From Psychrobacter arcticus 273-4 (lineage in GTDB: Bacteria; Pseudomonadota; Gammaproteobacteria; Pseudomonadales; Moraxellaceae): a stretch of DNA of 64,000 nucleotides. The notes beneath the pieces are model-generated. The model saw only the letters and a list, made by a program, of their open reading frames with translations, was not told the DNA's origin and made no database searches. The stretch covers positions 1,302,001 to 1,366,000 of the forward strand of contig NC_007204.1 in the NCBI RefSeq assembly GCF_000012305.1. Direction: 5' to 3'. Shown here piece by piece: positions 16,828-25,555 of this stretch. Positions within the stretch are counted from its first letter, which is position 1. Each line of letters begins with the position of its first letter. Position numbers and translations under genes: made by a program.

Positions 16828-17841
16828 ATGGATTTAAAGCAGCTCAATGCGTTTATTGCCGTTGCTGAGCTTAGGAGCTTTAGCGCAGCCGCTACCAAAA
16901 TCGGATTGTCACAGCCTAGTCTGAGCCGCTTGCTCAAGCAGCTTGAGACGGACATGGGTGTGATGTTGGTTGATCGTTATCACCGACCGCTACATCTAAC
17001 AGAAGCTGGCACGTTTTTTTACGATAAAATCAGTACCATACTGACAGAGGTAAATACGGTTGTTGGTATGACTCAGCGATTATCTGCACCTAGCAGCGCG
17101 TTAAATATCGGTTTTGTGCCCTCTATACTGTATGGGCTACTACCTGAAATTATCGCCAGACTGAAGCAGTCAAATCCAGAAATTGAAGTCAATCTAAAGG
17201 ATATTAGCTCCTATCAGCAAATGGAAGCGCTAAAATCTGGTGATATTGACATTGGTTTTGGGCGCTTTGCCCATCAAGACCCATGGATACAGCAAATACT
17301 GTTACGCCATGAGCGCTACGTCGTTGCGCTACCTAAAGCCCATCCGCTTGCCAATGTGCGCGAGCAATGCTTGATCGATTTGGCAAATAATCGTCTGATT
17401 CTCTATCATCAAACCCACTTGCCTGCATCAACAGTGCCGGCAACAGTGAGTAATAAAAATGCGAAGCAAAATAAGAAAAATAATACTAGCCATCATCAAG
17501 CATCTGCTATTGAGCAGGTCACAGAGCCTTTGCTGTATTTATTTGCACAATATGGCATCTCTCCATTTATGACTACCACCGTCAGCGATTTACAAGTGGC
17601 ACTCGGCTTAGTGGCTGCGGGCGAAGGTATCACCTTAGTACCTGCCAGCCTAAAAACAGTGCGTACATCGCAGATCAGCTATCAGCGTCTCATTCACGAA
17701 AACGTCACCTCGCCTATTTATCTGCATACACTCAAAGATTTTGTGCATCCTAATATCCCTGACTTATTGCGCGCGACTTATCATGTCTACGAGCAGCGCG
17801 GCATCACTTACCGGCGCCAAAAATTTGAATCTCAGCGTTAA
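16828..17841 (+). CDS. LysR-type regulator with a low-complexity insertion
   Basis: A 337-residue LysR regulator. The winged helix is clear at the N-terminus (MDLKQLNAFIAVAELRSFSAAA, with QPSLSRLLKQLETDMG as recognition helix). The effector domain resembles the CatM/BenM branch (LNIGFVPSILYGLLP, DIDIGFGRF, RYVVALPKAHPLA, VAAGEGITLVPAS). About 30 residues of Lys/Asn/Ser-rich sequence interrupt the effector domain at roughly 197-228 (NKNAKQNKKNNTSHHQ), which is unusual. It is followed in the same direction by the leader ORF and the NRAMP-fold gene, so it may control that transporter. Confidence 0.88.
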   Translation: MDLKQLNAFIAVAELRSFSAAATKIGLSQPSLSRLLKQLETDMGVMLVDRYHRPLHLTEAGTFFYDKISTILTEVNTVVGMTQRLSAPSSALNIGFVPSILYGLLPEIIARLKQSNPEIEVNLKDISSYQQMEALKSGDIDIGFGRFAHQDPWIQQILLRHERYVVALPKAHPLANVREQCLIDLANNRLILYHQTHLPASTVPATVSNKNAKQNKKNNTSHHQASAIEQVTEPLLYLFAQYGISPFMTTTVSDLQVALGLVAAGEGITLVPASLKTVRTSQISYQRLIHENVTSPIYLHTLKDFVHPNIPDLLRATYHVYEQRGITYRRQKFESQR

Positions 17842-17946
17842 ATTATCAGATATTGATTAATAATTGTGGTATAAAGAAGCCCGAAAAAATAGTCATTGAT
17901 AAATCTTGATATTTATATTTAATTATGATAACTATCAGGAATATCT

Positions 17947-18096
17947 ATGCAAAAAATAAGTAATTATTATATCAATAATCATTCTACTAAACCGGATTGG
18001 TGTACTAAAGTCGATACAAGGCAAATCGTTTTAAGAAACAGTAGTAATAATAAGCGATGCGCTCATGATCATTGTCAAACTGACACAGGTAAGTGA
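17947..18096 (+). CDS. 49-residue Cys/His-containing leader ORF
   Basis: An ATG at 17947, preceded by AGGA at a good distance, opens a 49-codon frame closed by TGA at 18094-18096, just 32 bp before the NRAMP-fold gene. It contains WCTK and CAHDHC, a compact cluster of possible metal ligands in an otherwise polar peptide rich in Asn and Lys. It could be a short regulatory leader peptide, a small metal-binding protein, or chance. The position and ribosome site make it worth listing. There is no recognised family. Confidence 0.4.
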   Translation: MQKISNYYINNHSTKPDWCTKVDTRQIVLRNSSNNKRCAHDHCQTDTGK

Positions 18097-18128
18097 TGAT
18101 TTGCCGTTTTAACCATTTCGAGGTATGC

Positions 18129-19415
18129 ATGACCACACAACGACTCAATAACCCAAGCGCCACAGGCGATACTCTCCCCGTGCAGCAAGAAGGATTTAGC
18201 TGGCGCATCTTTGGTCCCGGTATTCTGATGGCGACCGCTGCTATTGGCGGCTCGCATCTGATTTCATCGACACAGGCTGGCGCGTTATATGGCTGGCAGC
18301 TGGCGATTATGATTATTCTAGCCAACGTCTTCAAATACCCGTTCTTCCGCTTTGCCACCGATTATGTCTACGACACCGGTGAGAGCTTAATCGCAGGCTA
18401 TGCCAAACGCTCAAAAGCCTATCTCTGGATTTATTTTATTCTATCCATTTTATCGGCGGTAATTAGTACGGGTGCAGTGACATTGCTTGCTGCAGTGATA
18501 TTGGGCTTTATGCTGCCCGCATCTGTAGGACTATCAAGTATTAGCTTAGCTGTCATCATCGTTGCTATATGTTGGTTTTTTCTGATTGCTGGTCATTATA
18601 AGTTGCTTGACGGTGTGACTAAGTGGATTATGATTGCTCTCGTATCCGCAACCGTGTTAGCGGTGATGATTGCTGCTGGTAAGCCGACTGTTATGGTTGC
18701 TGATTTTGTCCCTGCCTCTCCTTGGAACTTGGCGACTTTAGGATTTATTGTTGCACTCATGGGTTGGATGCCAGCACCACTTGAGTTCGCTGCCATTACG
18801 TCGATGTGGACATCGGCAAAGAGAAAAGCTGACAATACCACTCACCGTCAGGGGTTACTGGATTTTAATGTAGGTTTCTTAGTTTCTGCTATTTTAGCCT
18901 TGTTCTTTTTAGCGTTGGGCGTTTTCGTACAATACGGCTCAGGTCAAGAGATTCAAACCGCAGGTGTCGCTTATATTGATCAGCTTATCAATATGTATAC
19001 TGCCACTATCGGTGAATGGTCAAGACTACTGGTCGCCTTCGTCGCCTTTATGTGTATGTTTGGCACGACCATTACCTGTGCGGACGGTTATGGTCGCGCT
19101 AATGCCGAATGCTGGCGCTTACTAAAAGGTGAAGACGAGATTAACAAAAAGCAAATCGCCTTTTGGACCACTTATGCTATCGGTGGCGGTCTTTTGATTA
19201 TTACTTTCTTTGCAGGACAATTAGGCGCTATGCTGAAGTTTGCGATGATATCGGCATTTATATCCGCACCTATCTTTGGTTGGTTAAACTACTCGCTAGT
19301 GAAAAACCATAAAAAGCTATCAGCCGGCATGAACGCCTATTCAATTGCAGGGCTTATATTCTTAGGTGGCTTTACCTTGTTATTTTTAGCCAGCCTTGCA
19401 GGTATCATTGGTTAA
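18129..19415 (+). CDS. Divergent NRAMP-fold transporter upstream of the methylcitrate genes
   Basis: A membrane protein of about 428 residues with roughly 11 transmembrane segments and NRAMP-family order. The TM1 region reads TAAIGGSHLISS in place of the DPGN motif, and the TM6 region reads MGWMPAPLEF in place of the MPH motif, so the usual Mn/Fe coordination is missing. It most likely moves another substrate. Between a LysR gene and prpB, a small organic acid or Mg2+ are candidates (inference). The start at 18129 is supported by GAGG six bases upstream. Earlier in-frame codons from 18093 lack a site. The gene ends before a clear terminator, so it is transcribed separately from prpB. Confidence 0.85.
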   Translation: MTTQRLNNPSATGDTLPVQQEGFSWRIFGPGILMATAAIGGSHLISSTQAGALYGWQLAIMIILANVFKYPFFRFATDYVYDTGESLIAGYAKRSKAYLWIYFILSILSAVISTGAVTLLAAVILGFMLPASVGLSSISLAVIIVAICWFFLIAGHYKLLDGVTKWIMIALVSATVLAVMIAAGKPTVMVADFVPASPWNLATLGFIVALMGWMPAPLEFAAITSMWTSAKRKADNTTHRQGLLDFNVGFLVSAILALFFLALGVFVQYGSGQEIQTAGVAYIDQLINMYTATIGEWSRLLVAFVAFMCMFGTTITCADGYGRANAECWRLLKGEDEINKKQIAFWTTYAIGGGLLIITFFAGQLGAMLKFAMISAFISAPIFGWLNYSLVKNHKKLSAGMNAYSIAGLIFLGGFTLLFLASLAGIIG

Positions 19416-19459
19416 AAATAACTGTTAGCTAATCTAGATAATAATAGACTCGATAGAGT

Positions 19460-19494
19460 AAAAACCCTTTTAGCCACGCTAAGAGGGTTTTTTA
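19460..19494 (+). terminator. Rho-independent terminator after the NRAMP-fold gene
   Basis: AAAACCCTTTTAGC pairs with the AAGAGGGTTTT side around CACGC and runs into a T-tract. It lies about 45 bp beyond the stop of the transporter and separates it from prpB. The 220 bp that follow are very AT-rich and contain no gene. Confidence 0.8.
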
Positions 19495-19694
19495 ATAGAT
19501 AAGGATAAATACCTACGGATATATTTGTAACTAAATGTAAATATAGGTGTGTCAGAGATAACATTTTTTATGGGTTATGAATACTAAAACCGATAAACCT
19601 TAATTTACCAGATAGTACTATTCAAAAAACAAATATAATTAATTTTATTAAAAAGTTAATTAAATAATAATTACTAGTGAGATAAAAACACCGC

Positions 19695-19722
19695 TTTTCA
19701 GTCATGGATAATTGGGTATAAT
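19695..19722 (+). promoter_or_regulatory. Candidate sigma-70 promoter of prpB
   Basis: TTTTCA (19695-19700) and a perfect TATAAT (19717-19722) are spaced by 16 bp, leaving about 64 bp of leader before the prpB ATG at 19787. A -35 with four of six matches and a perfect -10 would be a fairly strong promoter. No PrpR or GntR regulator gene lies next to it, so the control factor is not evident. Confidence 0.5.
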
Positions 19723-19786
19723 CAAGCATAACGATTGAATCACGCATGAAAAAAACAAGACTATCCCTCCACGTAAGGACCACGAC

Positions 19787-20677
19787 ATGACCCTATCAGC
19801 TGGCGCTCGCTTTCGCAGTGCTCTAACTCAAAAAAACGATAATAACCAACCATTACAGATTGCTGGCGCGATTAACGCTTATACGGCGATGATGGCAACC
19901 CAAGTCGGTCATCAAGCGTTATACCTCTCTGGTGCTGGCGTGGCCAATGCTTCATTTGGTCTACCTGATCTGGGCATGACTAGCCTTGATAACGTCCTAG
20001 AAGATGCACGACGTATCACTGATGCAGTCGATACGCCATTATTGGTTGATATCGATACTGGCTTTGGCGGCGCGTTTAACATTGCCCAAACCATTAGAAA
20101 AATGGAAAAAGCAGGTGTAGCAGCCGTACATATCGAAGACCAAGTCGCGCAAAAGCGCTGTGGTCATCGCCCAAACAAAGAAATCGTTAGTATCTCAGAA
20201 ATGGTTGATCGCTTAAAAGCTGCGCTTGATGCCAAAGTGGATAGTAATTTTGTGGTTATGGCGCGTACGGACGCTTTGTCTGTCGAAGGTCTTGATGCGG
20301 CTGTTGAGCGTGCGGTTGCCTTTCAAGAAGCGGGTGCTGATATGATTTTTGCTGAAGCATTAACGGACATTGAGATGTATCGTAAGTTCACCGATGTATT
20401 GAATATCCCAGTACTGGCAAATATGACCGAGTTTGGTCAGACCGACCTTTATACTACTGAGCAGTTATATGCGGTAGGTGTCGATATGGTGCTATACCCG
20501 CTATCTGCATTCCGTGCGATGAATAAAGCGGCATTAAATGTCTATCAGCATCTGCTTGATGATGGTACACAGGACAAAGTCGTCGATACCATGCAAACCC
20601 GCATGGAGCTGTATGATTTCTTAAACTATCATGAGTTTGAGCAGACACTTGATAAGCTGTTTGCTGATAAAAAGTAG
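19787..20677 (+). CDS. prpB: 2-methylisocitrate lyase
   Basis: A 296-residue member of the isocitrate lyase/PEP mutase superfamily. It cleaves 2-methylisocitrate to pyruvate and succinate, the last step of the methylcitrate cycle. Visible marks are [27 protein letters not shown] (metal-binding Asp), the catalytic loop [10 protein letters not shown] with its active-site Cys, and ARTDAL. Length is typical (about 295). AAGGA lies ahead of the ATG. It heads the prp cluster. The strong hairpin just after it could set the ratio of prpB to downstream transcript. Confidence 0.95.
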   Translation: MTLSAGARFRSALTQKNDNNQPLQIAGAINAYTAMMATQVGHQALYLSGAGVANASFGLPDLGMTSLDNVLEDARRITDAVDTPLLVDIDTGFGGAFNIAQTIRKMEKAGVAAVHIEDQVAQKRCGHRPNKEIVSISEMVDRLKAALDAKVDSNFVVMARTDALSVEGLDAAVERAVAFQEAGADMIFAEALTDIEMYRKFTDVLNIPVLANMTEFGQTDLYTTEQLYAVGVDMVLYPLSAFRAMNKAALNVYQHLLDDGTQDKVVDTMQTRMELYDFLNYHEFEQTLDKLFADKK

Positions 20678-20694
20678 TTTTAACCACTAAAAAG

Positions 20695-20727
20695 GCGTGC
20701 TCTGTCATCATCTATGACAGAGCACGC
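20695..20727 (+). promoter_or_regulatory. Perfect 14-bp hairpin between prpB and prpC
   Basis: GCGTGCTCTGTCAT and ATGACAGAGCACGC pair perfectly around a 5-nt loop. A short TATTTT stretch follows a few bases later, so termination would be partial at best. Its place inside an operon suggests attenuation or protection of the prpB mRNA end. Confidence 0.7.
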
Positions 20728-20814
20728 ACAGTATTTTAAATACTGCATTTAAAATTAATTTTCTGCATCCAATCAAACCTATCAACCAAAAGCTACCAAA
20801 AAAAGGAATTTATT

Positions 20815-21954
20815 ATGGCAGCACAAAACCAATCAACAAAAGTATTGTCAGGCGCAGGTCTTCGTGGTCAAGTGGCAGGTAAGACAGCTTTGTCTACCGT
20901 TGGCAAATCAGGCTCTGGTCTGACCTATCGCGGTTATGACGTCTCAGAGCTTGCGGACAAATGCATCTTTGAAGAAGTGGCTTATCTATTGTTATATGGT
21001 AACTTGCCGACCCAAAGTGAGCTTGATGCTTATCAGACCAAACTAAAAGGCTTACGTGGTTTGCCACAGTCATTAAAAGAAGTGCTTGAGCGTATCCCTG
21101 CCGCAGCGCACCCAATGGACGTATTACGTACCGGTTGCTCAATGCTCGGTAACTTAGAAACTGAAATCAGCTTTGATGAAGAAAACGACCAAGCGGATCG
21201 TATGCTTGCGGCATTCCCATCAATCATTAACTATTGGTACCGCTTTAGCCATGACAATGTGCGTATCGAAACCGAGACCGATGATGAGACCATTGGTGGT
21301 CACTTCTTGCATCTGCTTAAAGGTGAAAAGCCAAACGAGCTACATACTAAAGTGATGAATGTCTCGCTCATTCTTTACGCTGAGCATGAGTTTAATGCGT
21401 CAACCTTTACCGCTCGCGTGTGTGCATCTACCTTGTCTGACATCCATTCTTGTATCACTGGCGCGATTGGTTCATTACGCGGTCATCTACATGGCGGCGC
21501 GAACGAAGCTGCTATGGATATGATTGAAGGCTTTAGCTCACCAGATGAAGCAGAATCTGAGATGATGGCCATGCTGGCACGTAAAGATAAGATTATGGGC
21601 TTTGGTCATGCCATCTATAGTGAATCTGATCCACGTAACGTGGTTATCAAGGGTTGGGCTGAAAAGCTGGCTGCTGATGTGGGTGATGATGTGCTTTATC
21701 CAGTATCAGTACGTTGTGAAGAAGTCATGTGGCGCGAAAAGAAACTATTCTGTAATGCTGATTTCTTCCATGCATCAGCGTATCACTTCATGGGTATTCC
21801 AACTAAGTTATTCACACCAATCTTTGTATGCTCGCGTTTAACCGGCTGGGCGGCACACGTGTTTGAGCAACGTGCTAATAACCGTATCATTCGCCCAAGT
21901 GCAGAATATACTGGCGAAGAATTGCGCCCAGTACCAGATATGAGCGCGCGTTAA
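20815..21954 (+). CDS. prpC: 2-methylcitrate synthase
   Basis: A 379-residue citrate-synthase-family protein. It joins propionyl-CoA and oxaloacetate to 2-methylcitrate. The N-terminus (GLRGQVAGKTALSTVGKSGS, then LTYRGYDVSELA) and the central SLRGHLHGGANEAAMDMIEG, KIMGFGHAIYSESDPR and FHASAYHFMGIPTKLFTPIFV are typical of PrpC rather than GltA. The His of GHLHGGANE and the His of GFGHAIY are the catalytic pair. An AAAGGAA site precedes the ATG. The gene is set off from both neighbours by strong hairpins. Confidence 0.95.
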   Translation: MAAQNQSTKVLSGAGLRGQVAGKTALSTVGKSGSGLTYRGYDVSELADKCIFEEVAYLLLYGNLPTQSELDAYQTKLKGLRGLPQSLKEVLERIPAAAHPMDVLRTGCSMLGNLETEISFDEENDQADRMLAAFPSIINYWYRFSHDNVRIETETDDETIGGHFLHLLKGEKPNELHTKVMNVSLILYAEHEFNASTFTARVCASTLSDIHSCITGAIGSLRGHLHGGANEAAMDMIEGFSSPDEAESEMMAMLARKDKIMGFGHAIYSESDPRNVVIKGWAEKLAADVGDDVLYPVSVRCEEVMWREKKLFCNADFFHASAYHFMGIPTKLFTPIFVCSRLTGWAAHVFEQRANNRIIRPSAEYTGEELRPVPDMSAR

Positions 21955-21961
21955 TATTTTT

Positions 21962-22037
21962 ACTGGTTATCTAGCATAAGAGTTTATGCTAGATAACCAG
22001 TTTAACTGCTAAATATATTCACAATTTAGCAGTTAAA
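21962..22037 (+). promoter_or_regulatory. Two consecutive perfect hairpins between prpC and acnD
   Basis: The first hairpin pairs 21962-21979 with 21984-22001 (18 bp, 4-nt loop). The second pairs 22001-22014 with 22024-22037 (14 bp, 9-nt loop) and is followed by a pyrimidine-rich CCTTTTCTT. They share the base at 22001, so they are back to back. The pair lies 7 bp after the prpC stop and 131 bp before acnD. It is either a terminator with a fresh promoter for acnD downstream, or an intra-operon processing or attenuation site. Confidence 0.75.
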
Positions 22038-22168
22038 CCTTTTCTTAATAACCATGCTTTCTTTTTAACCATATTTTTTTAGCAAAGCCTTCTTTAATAC
22101 CGCTGATGATTTTGCTAAAAGAATGACTATTTTTTGAATTTAAACCAGCCAACCGCCAAAGGTGACTT

Positions 22169-24826
22169 ATGGACAACGCCCTAGTACAGCCGATGAATGA
22201 ACCATTTAAAAAGCCATTACCTGGCACAGACTTGTATTACTTTGATACCCGCGAAGCAATCGAAAATATCGAAGCAGGCGCGTATGACAAACTCCCGTTC
22301 TGCTCAAAAGTATTGTGTGAAAACTTGGTACGCCGTTGCCCACCAGAGGACTTAACCGCTGCGTTAGAGCAGCATATCTATGGTAAGCAAGATTTAGATT
22401 TTCCTTGGTACCCTGCCCGCGTCGTATGTCATGACATTTTAGGTCAGACCGCCTTTGTTGATTTGGCAGGACTTCGTGATGCCATCGCAGAACAAGGCGG
22501 CGACCCTTCAAAAGTCAATCCAATCGTACCAACGCAATTGATTGTTGACCATTCACTGGCGGTTGAGCATGCAGGTTTTGAAGAAAACGCCTTTGAGAAA
22601 AACCGCGCGATTGAAGAGCGCCGTAATGATGACCGCTTTCATTTTATCAACTGGTGTCAGTACGCCTTTGATAACGTTAACGTCGTACCACCCGGTAATG
22701 GCATCATGCACCAAATTAACTTAGAGAAAATGTCGCCGGTTGTGCAAGTAGTAAAAAACAAAGCCGGTGAAGAAGTCGCTTTTGCCGATACTTTGGTTGG
22801 TACCGATAGCCATACGCCGATGGTTGATGCTTTAGGCGTTATCTCAATCGGTGTTGGCGGGCTTGAAGCCGAAAGCGTCATGCTAGGCAATCCATCTTAT
22901 ATGCGCCTGCCTGATTATGTTGGTGTTAAATTAACCGGAAAATTGCAAAAAGGTATTACCGGCACCGATTTAGTACTCGCGATGACCGAGTTCTTACGTA
23001 ATGCCGGTGTGGTTTCAACCTATATAGAATTCTTTGGTGAAGGTGCGCGCCAGCTAAGCGTTGGTGACCGTGCGTCTATCTCAAACATGACACCAGAATA
23101 TGGCGCAACCGCGGCAATGTTCTATATCGATGAGCAAACCATCGACTACTTACGCCTAACGGGTCGTAGCGAAGCACAAATCAAACTGGTTGAACAATAC
23201 GCCAAGCAGACCGGTCTATGGGCTGATGGTATGGAAAATGCGGTTTATGACCGTGTTCTTGAGTTTGATTTATCTGCAGTCGTCCGTAATATGGCAGGTC
23301 CTTCACGTCCGCATGCTCGCGTTTCAACCACGGATTTGGTTGCTAAAGGCATTGCCCACGCTCCTGAAGACAAATTACCAGAGCCAAAAGACGGTCTGAT
23401 GCCAGATGGCGCCGTTATTATCGCCGCCATTACCAGCTGTACCAATACTTCTAACCCACGCAATATGGTTGCTGCCGGTCTGGTCGCCCGTAATGCCAAT
23501 GCCAAGGGCTTATTGCGTAAGCCTTGGGTGAAGTCATCACTAGCACCTGGCTCAAAAACGGTAAAAATGTACCTAGAAGAAGCAGGTCTGATGCCTGAGC
23601 TACAAGAAATCGGCTTTGATGTCGTCGGTTTTGCTTGTACGACTTGTAATGGTATGAGCGGCGCACTTGATCCTGATATCGAAAAAGAAATCATCGATAA
23701 CGATCTGTTCACCACTGCGGTATTATCTGGTAACCGTAACTTTGATGGCCGTATTCATCCGTATGCCAAGCAAGCATTCTTAGCCTCACCGCCATTGGTA
23801 ATTGCTTATGCTATCGCCGGTAATATCCGTTTTGATATTGAAAAAGACTCATTGGGTAAAGACCAAAATGGTAATGATGTTTATCTAAAAGACATCTGGT
23901 TTGATGATGATGAAGTTGACGCTATTGTTGCTAAAGCGGTGAAGCCCGAACAGTTCAATGCGGTCTATATCCCGATGTTTGATGAGGCCAAAAAAGATAC
24001 GGGCAAAGCTCTAAGTCCGCTCTATAACTGGCGTGATCAAACTACTTATATCCGCCGTCCGCCTTATTGGGAAGGTAAGATGGCGGCGATGAATAAGCTG
24101 ACAGGCATGCGTCCGTTAGCGGTTCTTGGTGACAACATTACTACTGACCATTTATCTCCGTCTAATGCGATTTTGGGTGATTCAGCGGCGGGCGAATACC
24201 TTGATACTATGGGTTTACCAAGCGAGGACTATAACTCGTATGCGACCCATCGCGGCGACCATTTAACCGCCCAGCGTGCCACCTTTGCCAATCCTAAGCT
24301 ATTAAATGAGATGGTACGTGATGAGAAAGGTGACGTAATACAAGGTTCGCTTGCTAGAGTTGAGCCAGAAGGTCAAGTCATGCGCATGTGGGAAGCAATC
24401 GAGACTTACATGAACCGTGAGCAGCCGCTTATCATCATCGCAGGTGATGGTTATGGTCAAGGCTCAAGCCGTGATTGGGCTGCTAAAGGTGTCCGTTTAG
24501 CGGGCGTTGAAGTGGTGGTTGCTGAAGATTTCGAACGTATCCATCGTCAAAACTTAGTTGGCATGGGTGCCCTACCTTTGCAGTTTGAAAAAGGTGTCAC
24601 GCGCAATACGCTTAATATCGACGGTACGGAAGTCTTTGATGTCACGGGCGAGGTTTCGGCTGGCGGGATGATGGCGCTGGTGATTAATCGCGCTGATGGT
24701 AGCAAACTTGAGGTACCAATCATCTGCCGCTTAGATACTGCCGATGAGGTCAAGATGTATAACGCGGGCGGGATGCTACAGCGCTTTGCCAAAGAGTTTA
24801 TCGATGGCACGTTAGATATTGCGTAA
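22169..24826 (+). CDS. acnD: Fe/S-dependent 2-methylcitrate dehydratase (AcnD)
   Basis: An 885-residue aconitase-superfamily enzyme. It starts MDNALVQPMNEPFKKPLPGT and contains the aconitase hallmarks TSCTNTSNPRNMVAAG and ACTTCNGMSGALDPD, which supply the three [4Fe-4S] cysteines, and the C-terminal swivel domain (LGDNITTDHLSPSNAI, AGDGYGQGSSRDWAAKG). AcnD dehydrates 2-methylcitrate to a trans-2-methylaconitate that PrpF must isomerise. prpF follows after the toxin-antitoxin pair. Length and the close prpF agree with AcnD rather than AcnA. Cytosolic and oxygen-sensitive. Confidence 0.94.
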   Translation: MDNALVQPMNEPFKKPLPGTDLYYFDTREAIENIEAGAYDKLPFCSKVLCENLVRRCPPEDLTAALEQHIYGKQDLDFPWYPARVVCHDILGQTAFVDLAGLRDAIAEQGGDPSKVNPIVPTQLIVDHSLAVEHAGFEENAFEKNRAIEERRNDDRFHFINWCQYAFDNVNVVPPGNGIMHQINLEKMSPVVQVVKNKAGEEVAFADTLVGTDSHTPMVDALGVISIGVGGLEAESVMLGNPSYMRLPDYVGVKLTGKLQKGITGTDLVLAMTEFLRNAGVVSTYIEFFGEGARQLSVGDRASISNMTPEYGATAAMFYIDEQTIDYLRLTGRSEAQIKLVEQYAKQTGLWADGMENAVYDRVLEFDLSAVVRNMAGPSRPHARVSTTDLVAKGIAHAPEDKLPEPKDGLMPDGAVIIAAITSCTNTSNPRNMVAAGLVARNANAKGLLRKPWVKSSLAPGSKTVKMYLEEAGLMPELQEIGFDVVGFACTTCNGMSGALDPDIEKEIIDNDLFTTAVLSGNRNFDGRIHPYAKQAFLASPPLVIAYAIAGNIRFDIEKDSLGKDQNGNDVYLKDIWFDDDEVDAIVAKAVKPEQFNAVYIPMFDEAKKDTGKALSPLYNWRDQTTYIRRPPYWEGKMAAMNKLTGMRPLAVLGDNITTDHLSPSNAILGDSAAGEYLDTMGLPSEDYNSYATHRGDHLTAQRATFANPKLLNEMVRDEKGDVIQGSLARVEPEGQVMRMWEAIETYMNREQPLIIIAGDGYGQGSSRDWAAKGVRLAGVEVVVAEDFERIHRQNLVGMGALPLQFEKGVTRNTLNIDGTEVFDVTGEVSAGGMMALVINRADGSKLEVPIICRLDTADEVKMYNAGGMLQRFAKEFIDGTLDIA

Positions 24827-24852
24827 GCGTTTGAGTTTTAAATAATCAAAGA

Positions 24853-24893
24853 GCCGATGTTGTATAGAGTGTCTATATGGCATCGGTTTTTTT
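24853..24893 (+). terminator. Rho-independent terminator after acnD
   Basis: CCGATG (24854-24859) and CATCGG (24881-24886), with an inner GTATAG/CTATAT pairing, are followed by seven T. It lies directly beyond the acnD stop and separates it from the oppositely oriented toxin gene. Confidence 0.75.
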
Positions 24894-24939
24894 ATATTTA
24901 GATAGAAAAAGTAATTACACTAGCGATTTATGACAATCA

Positions 24940-25233
24940 TTAAAGTATTGATTTAACATCGCGATAAAAGTTCTCATGTGTGCCAACCATTAATAAGGTG
25001 AGTACAAGTTGACCATCATCAATTTGATAAGCCAATAATGTTAACTGCTTTAGCATTTTAAACTTATAAACCCGTACGGATGATAAGTCACCTGCCTTTT
25101 GCGCACCTATATCAGGGTTGTCAATGATGGCACGTACAGCAGAATCTAAATCAGCTTTTTGATTTTTATGTAATTTTTTAACAGCTTTTTTAAAGCTATG
25201 CGACTGGATAACACTTAAAGGCTGAGTCATCAT
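24940..25233 (-). CDS. RelE/ParE-family toxin
   Basis: A 97-residue protein with the RelE-type pattern: HSFKKAVKKLHKNQKADLDSAV near the N-terminus, central KAGDLSSVRVYKFKM, and the terminal strand pair LTLLAYQIDDGQLVLTLLMVGTHENFY. That is the core beta-sheet of mRNA interferases and gyrase inhibitors of the family. Its ATG directly follows the stop of the antitoxin gene, the usual co-translated order. Cleavage or gyrase activity cannot be distinguished by eye. Confidence 0.85.
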   Translation of the reverse strand: MMTQPLSVIQSHSFKKAVKKLHKNQKADLDSAVRAIIDNPDIGAQKAGDLSSVRVYKFKMLKQLTLLAYQIDDGQLVLTLLMVGTHENFYRDVKSIL

Positions 25234-25455
25234 TTATCCAAACTCATAAGGCTCTACCATACCAGCATCCGCTTCCGCTTGTGCAATTAAAAGCTGACGA
25301 ACAAATTCGTAAGATAAATCAGGATTGTCTTCCATAATTTGTCCAATGGTTGCCCAATGCTCTATTTGCTTTGGGGGCGTGCGATGTTGTGCTTTTGAGA
25401 TCGCATAAGCTTTATCAACTAATGCTTTATTAAGACGTATGCTTGCGGTAGACAT
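25234..25455 (-). CDS. ParD-like antitoxin
   Basis: A 73-residue protein beginning MSTASIRLNKALVDKAYAIS, a ribbon-helix-helix-type start. EHWATIGQIMEDNPDLSYEFV then follows, which I associate with ParD-like antitoxins. The ATG at 25455 is preceded by GGAG at seven bases. An in-frame extension further upstream has no such site. It should neutralise the RelE/ParE toxin and repress the pair. The module lies inside the methylcitrate cluster on the opposite strand, with its start only 100 bp from prpF. Confidence 0.85.
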   Translation of the reverse strand: MSTASIRLNKALVDKAYAISKAQHRTPPKQIEHWATIGQIMEDNPDLSYEFVRQLLIAQAEADAGMVEPYEFG

Positions 25456-25555
25456 AAAATTCTCCATATTCAAAAATATCACCCTTGTGGCATTTTACCA
25501 CAAATACAGAGTACTAACGACCATCATTATGATAAGCCAATATAAGGAATAAAAA

